A program made the translations under genes and the position numbers. Source: Anastrepha obliqua (lineage: Eukaryota > Arthropoda > Insecta > Diptera > Tephritidae). Taken from it: DNA of 64,000 bases. Under the pieces are notes generated by a model that was given only the letters and a program-made list of their open reading frames with translations, made no database searches and was not told the DNA's origin. The DNA is taken from assembly GCF_027943255.1 (NCBI RefSeq), contig NC_072895.1, forward strand, positions 88,786,001 to 88,850,000, in the 5' to 3' direction. This document shows positions 20,441 to 28,783 of this stretch, one piece after another; the first letter of the stretch is position 1; each line of letters starts with the position of its first letter.

Positions 20441-23095
20441 TCATGCCAGATCATGTGGTTTAATTCGATGCAGTCGTCGAGTTAGGCCTGAGGTGTTGAG
20501 CAGATTGCTAGCTTCCTCGTTCACGTGCCTTTGAAGCCTATGGGAGTGGGCTTCTGCTTGTTTTTTAATTTCTTCAGCGACCGTAGGGATATTGAGGTCA
20601 CGGTGAATATCCTTATTGCGAACGAACCAAGGTGCGTTGAGAATATCTCGAAGGATTTTATTCTGGAGTCGTTGAAGTATATTTATATTACTTTGACTGG
20701 CGCAACCCCATAATTGCGCGCCATAGGACCACACTGGTTTTATAATTTGTTTATATATCGCTATTTTGTTATATATGGATAGCTTTGATCTTCGTCCAAT
20801 TAGCCATTTAATTTGTATTACCTTCAGATGGATTTCATGCTGTTTAAGTTTTATATGCTCCTTCCATCGAAGCTTAGCATCAAGCGTCATGCCAAGGTAT
20901 TTTGCAGTGTTTGCATGTGGTATTGCGGCACCTAGCAGCATTATTGGATAATGATTCACTTTTTTGTTGGTGAAGTTTACATGTATTGACTTGGTATTGT
21001 TCAATTTTATGCGCCAAGTCTTCGTCCATTCTTCAATAGCGTTTGTTGCAATTTGAAGTTTGGTTGCAGCTTCTTCAGCACTTTTTCCAATTGCTAGGAT
21101 GGCAGTGTCGTCGGCGAAAGTGGCGATCAAGCTATTCGAGGGTATCGGCAGGTCTCTGGTGTATAAAAGGTATAAGAGCGGACCAAGAATGCTTCCTTGC
21201 GGCACACCAGCATTTATTTCTTCAAGGTCAGAGTATTCATTCCCTTGTTTAACGCGAAAGTAGCGTTCACTCAGATACGACTTTAGGAGGGCGCAAAAAC
21301 TGCTTGGAAGGCAGGTATTTAGTTTGTTATTTAAACCGTCATGCCAAACCTTGTCGAAAGCTTGTGCGACGTCCAAGAATACTGCTGAACACACGTTATT
21401 CTGTTCAAAAGAGTTTTCAATTTCGGCTGTGATTCTATGCACCTGATCGATGGTTGAGTGCTTACACCGAAAGCCAAATTGATGCGAAGGTAGCAAATCT
21501 TTAGAGTCGATAATTGGCATCAACCGATTGAGGATGAGCTTTTCAAATAGCTTACCAATTTGAGGCAGCAACGAGATTGGTCTGTACGAGGAGACAAGAT
21601 GTAGATCTTTTCCCGGTTTCGGAATCATTATCATTTCCGCAACTTTCCACAGGGTTGGAACATAGTGAAGCTGAATTGAATGATTAAATAACTTTACTAA
21701 TTTAACCAAACTTATGTAGGGTAACTTTTTTAAAACCTCAGCTGTAATTAAATCGAATCCGGGCGCTTTTTTATCTTTTAGTTGTTTTATTTCCCTTTTG
21801 AGTTCTTTTATAGTAATGAATGAAATAGGAGTGTTTTCATCTACAGTATGAGTATACAAATTGTCAGATTGATTTTCGTTGGGTTGGAAAGTTTCTGTTA
21901 AGTGTTTTGCAAAAGCTACTGCCTTGTCTTTGTCACTTTTTGCCCATGTATTATTATCTCTTTTGATTGGAGGAACATGACAATTTGGTCTTTTCAAATA
22001 TTTAGTACACTTCCAAAGTGAGTAGTCACCTTTTTTATCAGATCTCAAGCTTGAAAGGTATTGATTTATTGATTCATTTTTAATACAATTTATTTCATTA
22101 TTTAATTCTTGTGATGCTTTGTTGAGCTTGGTTTTGTCACTAGGGGAACGAGTATGTTGCCATTTTCGCCGTAATTTTCTTTTGTTTATTATGAGCTGCT
22201 TAATTTCTTTGGGGTAGTTAGCTCCATTTGTTACCCTTTTGAAATTGGGTGTACTCATCCAGGCAGCTTTCTGGATTTCTTGGACAAACCTTTGAACTTC
22301 TTCTTCTAGTTGATCTTTGGTGGTTACTAAGAAGTCATTTTGTTGAATGTTTTGAAGAATTTTTGCAAAGGATTTCCAGTCAGTATTTTTATTATTGAGC
22401 GTCGGTTTACTTTCTTTCTCGATTATGGTTTCACTGATAGTTAAGAGTATTGGTGAATGATCAGAATTGAGATCAGAACCTTCGGCTATTTGAATAAAAT
22501 TCGTTGACAGTTTTTTTACAATGAAAAAGTCGATCAGGTCCGGAGTTTTATTGACATCAGTTGGCCAATATGTTGGTTTCGCCGTAGAAATGAAGTCACA
22601 TCCAGTTTCTCGCGCTGCTTTGTACAACTCACGTCCTTTCACTGTGGTTAAACGTGATCCCCAATAAACATTTTTTGCGTTAAAATCTCCACCAATTACG
22701 AACTTAAATTTGTGCATGTTGATGAGTTTCTTGTATTCTTCTGAAGATATATTGTATCTTGGTGGACAATATATGGCAGTGATTGAAAGTGGTTGGTTTT
22801 TTGTTTGGATTGTTACAGTTGTGGCTTGGAATATTTCTGTACTTAAATTGAAATCTTCGTACTGCTCAATATTTTTCTTAATAATTACGGCACTACCACC
22901 CCTTGGACAGTTGCTTGGGTGTGTAGTGTGGTAGATATTATAATGCTTGAATTCAATGTGCGATTGTTTGGTAAAGTGCGTTTCAGAAATAAGACAGACG
23001 TCAATATGTTCTAATTCTAATAAAATTTGTAATTCATTTTTGTGATTTTTTAAGCCGTTCGCATTCCATGCCATAATTCTCAGCATATCAGTCAT
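20441..23095 (-). CDS. jockey ORF2: endonuclease plus reverse transcriptase
   Basis: Uninterrupted, 884 aa from the ATG at 23095, chosen because it overlaps the ORF1 stop and precedes the conserved MAWNANGLKNHKNEL; an in-frame ATG 14 codons upstream (23137) is less likely. Residues ~5-230 form an APE-like endonuclease: SETHF (metal-binding Glu), GGDFNAKNVYWGS, PDLIDFFIV and SDHSPI. Residues ~420-720 form the reverse transcriptase: KDKKAPGFDLITAEVLKK, YRPISLLPQIGKLFEKLI, QFGFRCKHSTIDQVHRI, VFLDVAQAFDKVWHDGL, GVPQGSILGPLLY, and the catalytic ATFADDTAIL. A jockey-type tail with YLGMTLDAKLRWKEHI and LQNKILRDILNAPWFVRN follows. No RNase H, as usual for jockey. It could be catalytically competent; a promoter would have to come from outside because the element is truncated. 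Confidence 0.95.
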   Translation of the reverse strand: MTDMLRIMAWNANGLKNHKNELQILLELEHIDVCLISETHFTKQSHIEFKHYNIYHTTHPSNCPRGGSAVIIKKNIEQYEDFNLSTEIFQATTVTIQTKNQPLSITAIYCPPRYNISSEEYKKLINMHKFKFVIGGDFNAKNVYWGSRLTTVKGRELYKAARETGCDFISTAKPTYWPTDVNKTPDLIDFFIVKKLSTNFIQIAEGSDLNSDHSPILLTISETIIEKESKPTLNNKNTDWKSFAKILQNIQQNDFLVTTKDQLEEEVQRFVQEIQKAAWMSTPNFKRVTNGANYPKEIKQLIINKRKLRRKWQHTRSPSDKTKLNKASQELNNEINCIKNESINQYLSSLRSDKKGDYSLWKCTKYLKRPNCHVPPIKRDNNTWAKSDKDKAVAFAKHLTETFQPNENQSDNLYTHTVDENTPISFITIKELKREIKQLKDKKAPGFDLITAEVLKKLPYISLVKLVKLFNHSIQLHYVPTLWKVAEMIMIPKPGKDLHLVSSYRPISLLPQIGKLFEKLILNRLMPIIDSKDLLPSHQFGFRCKHSTIDQVHRITAEIENSFEQNNVCSAVFLDVAQAFDKVWHDGLNNKLNTCLPSSFCALLKSYLSERYFRVKQGNEYSDLEEINAGVPQGSILGPLLYLLYTRDLPIPSNSLIATFADDTAILAIGKSAEEAATKLQIATNAIEEWTKTWRIKLNNTKSIHVNFTNKKVNHYPIMLLGAAIPHANTAKYLGMTLDAKLRWKEHIKLKQHEIHLKVIQIKWLIGRRSKLSIYNKIAIYKQIIKPVWSYGAQLWGCASQSNINILQRLQNKILRDILNAPWFVRNKDIHRDLNIPTVAEEIKKQAEAHSHRLQRHVNEEASNLLNTSGLTRRLHRIKPHDLA

Positions 23096-23359
23096 TGTGT
23101 TTGTTACCTTTGGACAGTATTTGTTTTTCAAGATCATTTAACCGTTTATGGAGGCTTTTGTTGAAATCTTCTTGATTATTCAATTTGAGAAGTATTTGGG
23201 CAAGAATCTGGTCATTGTTTGTTATTTTGTTTGATATCGCAATCTTCTTATCTTCTTTGAGAATTTCAGCAAAAGATGGTTTTTTTGTTTTCACAGCATT
23301 TATTTTAGTAACTTTATTTATAGTATCGATAACTTTATTACTATGATTTGGCATTTGTT
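23088..23359 (-). pseudogene. jockey ORF1, C-terminal 88 codons
   Basis: Truncated by the insertion end at 23359. The remaining piece is Lys/Asn rich with SFAEILKEDKK and a predicted coiled-coil-like segment (QILAQILLKLNNQEDFNKSL). It lacks the upstream zinc-knuckle region of jockey ORF1. It ends with TGA at 23090-23088, which overlaps the ORF2 start codon. Confidence 0.8.
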
Positions 23360-24222
23360 GTTTGTGAAATGCGATGACCAGAAGTGCTGGAGCCCACGCC
23401 GGAGTGACCTGCATATGATTCTTCACGACCGTTTTCTGCCACCTCCATACCCTATCACTCAGGTTGATGGACGTTTGACAATTCCGGACTTTAAAGAACA
23501 TGACGGAAAGTCATTTGCTTCATTTCTAATACGCCTACCGATTCAACCCCTGAATGCCCTCATTAGCACGCCTTATGATCTCTATTGCCCAAGTATACGT
23601 GATGATTTAGAGAAAAGATGCTGCAGTACATGCGGTATTTACTTCGCATCTATCACAAGAGCTGCAGAGCAGCTCACATTGCACCAGCTAAACAAGCGCG
23701 TATGTTCAGCAAAGTGCGACCCTCACGGATTGTCACAAGACGAGCTAATGAGTTACTGTGCGCAAGCGTCAACGGCTTAGAATGGCTAGATCAGAACGAA
23801 GTTGAAGGAGCAGATGATTTTACTAAAAATCATATGGACATGTTGGTCCCAATAGTCTCTCTGGAAACCGCGCATGATTCTCCATGGACTGAATTAGAGT
23901 AGATATTCTTTTTTTAATCGCAGTAGTTACGATTTAAGTCTTCTATTGTTAACTTTTTATTACACTTATAACTCTCAGCAATATTGATTACTAGTCTTAA
24001 CTAGTCGTAAATAAAAGCACGAAACAAATTTTTTTTCTTTTTACAATAACAATTCAACGCGTTTACATAAGAAACCCACATTTTGAAAAATCTCACGTGA
24101 GATTGGGGGATGGGGGAGGGGGTTGAATAAAATCTCACGACATCTCACCAGGAGGGGGGGGGGAGGTACAGAAAATTAAAAAAAACACCTCACGTAATTT
24201 ATGGACGCCCCCCAACCTAATA

Positions 24223-25162
24223 AATACTTTATGTACATATACACTAACATAATTCAGACACTTGCCTTGTGCAATGTACCTAATGATTAAAGGAACAAAT
24301 GCTTATCGCTGAAAAGGGTGTTCTATGAGCGTATTTATTTTTAACAAAATTTAAATTGTTTCTTATCTTTTAAATCTTCTAAAGATACTTATTACTTTTG
24401 TTCAAATCCTTCATTGACTTTTGTTACTTCATTTATTTCGTGGAAGTAATGTTTGCTCTTTATTTATTTAATTGCAATTTGCAAATTCTTTTGTTCCTTT
24501 TAATCCTGCACACTTGAATACTAAATTAATTTCTCCTTATATTCTTATCTGTTAAATGCACACATTTTTTTATTTTATTCCCATCTGTTCATGGCCTTAA
24601 TTTTTTATTTTATGCGAACATTAAGCATTTTTCTGCTTTGAGTTAATTTTTTTAATAATAAAAATATGTTATTGCTGTTTTGCACGAACGATTTCACAAC
24701 AACAATATTTTATGCGCATGCATTACGTGAAGATTAAAAGGTAAATAATAAAAAAAGTTAAAATAAATAAATAAAAACCTCCTGCATTTTATACAATGAT
24801 TGATAGGAGGGTTATAACTCGAGGTGAATAAAAATAAGACATCAAAATTATTTATATTATAAATTCAAAACAATTAGAGGCAAATCAAAAATTTTAAAAC
24901 ATAAGGTCAATATTAATAAATTTAAGGCTGCCCTTTTAATTGAATTTTTGTATATGAAAAATTAGGTTGATTTAGAAATGTTCATCTGCCATTACTTCTT
25001 TCACGTTCATTATTCCCAAACCCAATATTACAAGTAACAGCTGGCGTAGATATATAGGATGCACTAATTCTAGTCGTTAACCATAATTTGAAACATTTGA
25101 GCATTATTTTTTTATTAAATAAATATTAGAAAATATCACAAATTATTTGTAAAACTTTTGTA
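24223..25162. other. AT-rich stretch, nothing recognised
   Basis: About 940 bp of AT-rich DNA without ORFs over 60 codons, repeat ends or RNA genes that I can see. Confidence 0.6.
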
Positions 25163-26429
25163 TTAGGTGCGCAACTAAGTTCTCGCTGTTTTTGACAACT
25201 TGTTAATACAACTTTATTCTGAAGAAATGGTTACAAATGAATCATTGAGAGTATTGCACATCGCTGGCTATTACTTTTCTCATCTTTCTGGTAGATCTCG
25301 TATACCGTCCACGGATCAAGCCATTTTTTGATGTCTTCATATGAATGGAACTGCTGGTCAGCTAGACCATGTGCCATCGATCGGAACAGGTGATAATCCG
25401 ACGGCGCAATATCTGGAGAATATGGCGGGTGGAGTAGGATTTCCCATTTCAGTGTTTTCAGGTAGGTTTCAACGTGGTAGGATTTGGCAACGTGGGGCCG
25501 AGCGTTGTCATATTGTAAAATAACTTTTTCATGCCTCTCCGCGTATTGCGGATTGCGGCCGCTTCTAGCGCAGTGCTCGACTCAATCGCATCAATTGAAG
25601 TCGATACCGATTCTCAGTGATGGTTTCGCTTGGTTTTAACAGTTAATAATAAATAACTCCAACTTGGTCCCACCAAATACATAGCATAACCTTCGCAACG
25701 TGAATATTCCGACGAGGTGCCGATGTAGAAGCATGACCGGGCAGTCCCCATGACTTTCTTTTCTTTGGATTGCTGTAATGAATCCATTTTTCATCACCCG
25801 TCGCGATGCGATGAAGAAAACCCTTTCTTTTTTGCGGGAGCAATTGTTACCAGGCGAAAAAACCACGTTCAACATCCCCTGGTTTTAACTCATAAGGAAC
25901 CCAAGTCCCCTGTTTCTGAATCATTCCCAAAGCATGCAATCACTTGGAAATGGATTGGCGGGTAACTCCTAATACTGAAGCAAGATCTTCTTTCGTTTGA
26001 CACGGATCCTCAGTGAGCAAAGCCTCCAATTCAGCGTCTTCGAAGGTTTTTGGTCTTTCTTCACGCGGACGGTTGTCAACATTAAAATCACCGTCTCTGA
26101 AGCGACAGAACAAATCTCGGCACGTTGTTTCACTTAAAGCAGCATCTCCATAAACTTTTTGCAGCTCTCGATGCGCTTCAGCTGCCGTTTTTTCGATTGA
26201 AAGAGGAAAATCAACACTTCCCGCAAATGACGATTATTCGGCACAAAATCAGACATTTTCACAAAACCAAAAGTATTTGATACCAAAACAAAATCATTAA
26301 TGTGTCGACGCAGTTTATTTACCATGTGTCTAAGCTTGGTTTCTGATGTTTAGGTTTTATTAGAATCGACTAGCACACACTGCTGGCGGCATCTATTGAC
26401 AAACAGCGAGAACTTAGTTGCGCAGCTAA
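25163..26429 (-). mobile_element. mariner element, 1267 bp, mauritiana (Mos1-like) type
   Basis: Inverted repeats: left TTAGGTGCGCAACTAAGTTC at 25163, right reverse complement TTAGCTGCGCAACTAAGTTC, one mismatch in the first 20 and agreement further in (TCGCTGTTT). TA at 25161-25162 and 26430-26431. Length close to Mos1 (about 1.29 kb). Contains a minus-strand transposase pseudogene. Confidence 0.95.
25243..26256 (-). pseudogene. mauritiana-type mariner transposase, broken
   Basis: Start at ATG 26256: MSDFVPNNRHLREVLIFLFQ, the characteristic N-terminus of this subfamily, going out of frame after about 35 codons. Later pieces on the minus strand include the regions around the first catalytic Asp (ATGDEKWIHYSNPKKRKSW near 25760-25800) and CIWWDQVGVIYY (25650-25690). 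The C-terminal FHSYEDIKKWLD precedes a stop near 25243. At least three frame changes. Inactive. Confidence 0.85.
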
Positions 26430-26431
26430 TA

Positions 26432-26694
26432 TTATAATATCTATCTTTTTTTCTCATGAAATATTACAAATTATCATAAATAGGCGAGGAGCTCGTTAAC
26501 ATCAACAAATTTGCTAGTAATCAAAAATTGAGAAAGCAAAGTGGCAGTTCAACGCGAGAGCAAGGATTACTTTGTGTCGGAAACATTTTCGCCAGCAAGA
26601 ATTGTCCATCACGAAAGCGTATTATTATTATTATTATTATTAAGCTACGGCAGCCAAAAGGGGTCTATTGTGCAAAACCTGCTGAGGTATACTA
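26432..26694. repeat. ATT microsatellite at 26621-26642, otherwise nothing
   Basis: 26621-26642 is an uninterrupted (ATT)n run of about seven units just upstream of the next transposon. The rest of the spacer has no recognised feature. Confidence 0.7.
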
Positions 26695-27992
26695 ACAGGT
26701 GGCGCTAAAGTAATCCTCCTATCAGAAAATGCTATAAATTTTGCGATTGGCCCCTAATGTCAGTTCTGTTTTGACATTTGTGTAGTAAACACATGCGAAA
26801 TACTCGTTAATAAACAATGTTACGCTACACTGCTCCAGAACGCGGAATATTGCTGACTATTTATTTGACCAATAATCGGTCGGTGACTTTGGCACAACGT
26901 GAATTTCGTCGCAGATTTGCTCGCCGTCCAACGCCTACTGGTGAAACACTGCGACGTTTAGCCGCTCGCCTCGAAAAGACTGGCACAACACAAGATGCTG
27001 CCAGGCGTGGCAGACCCCGGAGTAGCCGTTCTGCAGAGAATATTGCTGCTGTAGCCGAGGATGTCATGGAAGCGCCGTCGACATCGACCAGACGACGGGC
27101 CACGCAAATGGGTATCAGTCGACGGTCTTTACAGCGAATTTTGGTACAAGATTTGAAGATGTTAGCTGTTAGCTGCTGACCGCCAATCGCGTCTAACATA
27201 CGCTCAAGCCATCCTTAATCACCACCAAGAGGAAGATGATTTTTCATCAAAAATAATCATGAGTGATGAGGCCCATTTCCATCTTATCGGGTACGTAAAT
27301 AAGCAAAATTTACGCTTCTGGGGCACTAAAAATCCGCGTGTAACCCACGAAGAGTCATTACACCCGCTCAAAGTCACTGTATGGTGTGCTGTTTTCGCTG
27401 GAGGAGTCATCGGACCTTTTTTCTTCGAAGACGTCGCGGGCCAAACGGTTACTGTGAATGGTGAGCGCTACAGAGCAATGATCAACGAGTTGTTTTTGCC
27501 GCAACTTGATGTATTGGGATTGGAAAACATGTGGTTCCAACAGGACGGTGCAACGGCACACACTGCACGTGCCACAACCGATATGCTGAAGGATGCATTT
27601 CCCGGGCGCCTAATCTCCCGTTTTGGCGATTTGCACTGGCCAGCAAGATCGCCTGATTTCACCGCTCCAGACTTCTTTTTGTGGGGCTTTTTGAAGTCGC
27701 GGGTTTATGTCAACAAGCCTCAGACTCTTGCAGCTCTTAAATTCAATATCCGTCAAGAATGTGAGGACTTATCGCCGGAAGTTTTGCCCAAAAAGATGGA
27801 AAATGCCATAAAAAGGGCTCAAATGGCAATCAACTGTGGCGGCGACCATTTACATGACATCATATTCTCGACTTGATGTAAAAAAAATTAAAAGACCAAA
27901 TAAAAATAATCCACAGGAAGAATCAAAGTTTTTCATTTTTTTTTTTTAATTACAGCCAAAAAACATCGCAAGGTTACTTTTGCGCCACCTTG
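26695..27992 (+). mobile_element. Tc1-mariner element, 1298 bp
   Basis: Ends ACAGGTGGCGCTAAAGTAAT (26695) and, in reverse complement, CAAGGTGGCGCAAAAGTAAC (to 27992) are inverted repeats with few mismatches. TA flanks at 26693-26694 and 27993-27994. Carries a nearly complete transposase with one frame break. Confidence 0.9.
26817..27876 (+). pseudogene. Tc1-mariner transposase, near complete, one small deletion
   Basis: ATG 26817: MLRYTAPERGILLTIYLTNN, then a basic DNA-binding region with RRFARRPTPTGETLRRLAAR and SRRSLQRILVQDLKM. A small deletion near 27165 shifts frame; the coding sense resumes in another frame with AADRQSRLTYAQAILNHHQ (from about 27175) and leads into the ORF 27259-27876: MSDEAHFHLIGYVNKQNLRF (first Asp), VTVWCAVFAGGVIGPFFF, QQDGATAHTARATTDML (second Asp) and ARSPDFTAPDFFLWGFLKSR (third), stop at 27876. 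All three catalytic positions survive, so a single frame repair separates it from an intact ORF. Best preserved Tc1-mariner gene in the window. Confidence 0.9.
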
Positions 27993-28054
27993 TATTTTTA
28001 AAGACTTCTCAAAAATGTTAACACATTCTGGGGTTAATGGTTCCCTAATTTATA

Positions 28055-28783
28055 TTAAGGGGGTATTCTGGTCTAGAGCCCTACTTTTTGGGTATTTTTC
28101 AAACTAGGATAAAAGAAAAATTAAAAACATTTTTACTATCCATTTTTTTATATAATATTTATTGATGTATATAAAAAAAATTAAAAAAAAAAAAAAGTCA
28201 AAAATTCATCCAGTGACAGGTCGGTGAAGTAGGGGTTGCTAGTCAAACAGTGCTCCCTGGTTGACATGATTCCAACCCTTGTAGTGATCTAAATCGAACA
28301 AACAAAGAAAATTCTTAATTAGTAAAGATGTCGCTACATCTTGAGCCTCGGCCGAAAAAAAAAAATAAAAATTCACAAAATGGCGCCTACTTGAAAAAAA
28401 AAATTTTTTTTTACCCCTGTTTTTTGACCTTTACGAATTTTTTAAAAATATTTCAAATTAAAATTTTTCAAAATCCAATGCTCCAGTGATAAAGAGATGT
28501 ATGAAAAAGATTCTCACCAAATTTCAAAGGGATCGGTCAGATAGAACTTCAGATATCGTGTCAACCACCTCAGCAAAAGGAGTTTTGAGAAAAACGCGTT
28601 TGAATTTCGCCGTCCGCTCAAACCAGTCTAGCTGTCGCGTCACTAAAATAGTTGTAATTTCGAAAATAATTCGAATTTTGCAAAATCCTTTTAGGGAGAT
28701 ATTTTTGAATACCTAGACTATCGAATTTTGAAAAACAAAAATTTTCGATTTTTTCAAATTTCTAGACTAGAATACCCCCTTAA
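28055..28783. mobile_element. TTAA-flanked non-autonomous element, 729 bp
   Basis: TTAAGGGGGTATTCTGGTCT at 28055 is matched in inverse by GACTAGAATACCCCCTTAA ending at 28783; TTAA flanks both sides. No coding capacity; poly-A/poly-T rich interior; the motif GAGAAAAACGCGTTTGAA near 28589 is shared with the copy at 50605. Nearly the same length as that copy (724 bp). Confidence 0.85.

Larger units (their letters stand above)
20260..23359 (-). mobile_element. jockey-clade non-LTR retrotransposon, 3.1 kb, 5' truncated
   Basis: Poly-T at 20260-20291 is the poly-A tail on the minus strand. Flanking duplication TTGTGAAAT at 20251-20259 and 23360-23368, the 9-bp target duplication. The insertion therefore starts inside ORF1 (5' truncation) and holds the ORF1 end, complete ORF2 and a 3' UTR of about 150 bp. 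Intact reading frame and exact duplication suggest a recent insertion. A close relative lies at 62335-63816. Confidence 0.95.
19940..23902 (+). pseudogene. Spliced gene of unknown family carried by the GGGGGCGTCC element
   Basis: Exon pieces: about 19940-20117 (GDILAEIWCAVCIDGHEVVA..EEWYTEHVRESQYLLQ), then a 132-bp intron 20118-20249 (donor CAG|GTACAT, acceptor T-tract TTTTTAG), then an exon from 20250 that is split after ten bases by a jockey insertion and resumes at 23369. Joined, the frame runs through CDDQKCWSPRRSDL, DRFLPPPYPITQVDG, PYDLYCPSIRDDLEKR and a C2H2-like finger CCSTCGIYFASITRAA..LTLH. A 1-nt frameshift near 23717 moves the end into another frame (VRPSRIVTRRANELLC..DSPWTELE), stop at 23902. 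The N-terminus is missing. I do not recognise the family; position next to the right inverted repeat suggests a transposition protein. Confidence 0.6.
19122..24212 (+). mobile_element. Unrecognised DNA transposon, 5.1 kb, GGGGGCGTCC termini
   Basis: Left end GGGGGCGTCCATAAATTACG at 19122 and right end CGTAATTTATGGACGCCCCC (to 24212) are perfect inverted repeats over the first 22 bases or so; G-rich subterminal stretches and ATCTCACG-type motifs follow on both sides. CAA flanks both ends (19119-19121 and 24213-24215), and removing the element plus one CAA restores a mariner inverted repeat, so the target duplication is 3 bp. Contents: a Helitron helicase fragment (19590-19935), a spliced gene of unknown family (19940-23902) and a jockey insertion (20260-23359). 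The native part is about 1.6 kb. Superfamily not identified. Confidence 0.8.
17031..24220 (+). mobile_element. Outer mariner of a nested stack (vertumnana-like)
   Basis: Left terminus TTGGGTCGCGGCTAGTTCAC at 17031; right terminus, once the later insertion is ignored, is CGCTACGCTCTTATTCCCC at 19101-19119 plus AACCTAA, whose reverse complement begins TTAGGTTGGGGAATAAGAGC. TA at 17029-17030 and 24221-24222. The transposase (plus strand, from about 17215) shows GDKNQHFRHLHFFAFQRGQK, VDDSSRSGSPFEFDEERL, an open frame 17434-17643 with WVPHELNEI, and after the hAT insertion weak C-terminal parts to about 19050. Stops and shifts throughout. Without the insertions it would be about 1.15 kb. The related copy at 51670-52886 confirms the order of parts. 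Confidence 0.85.

Noticed and set aside
21043..21263. Plus-strand ORFs over the jockey ORF2
   Set aside because: They are antisense shadows of the 884-aa ORF; RT motifs are all on the minus strand.
19122..24212. The GGGGGCGTCC element as a Helitron because of the helicase fragment
   Set aside because: It has perfect terminal inverted repeats and a 3-bp duplication, which Helitrons lack; the helicase piece is antisense and fragmentary.
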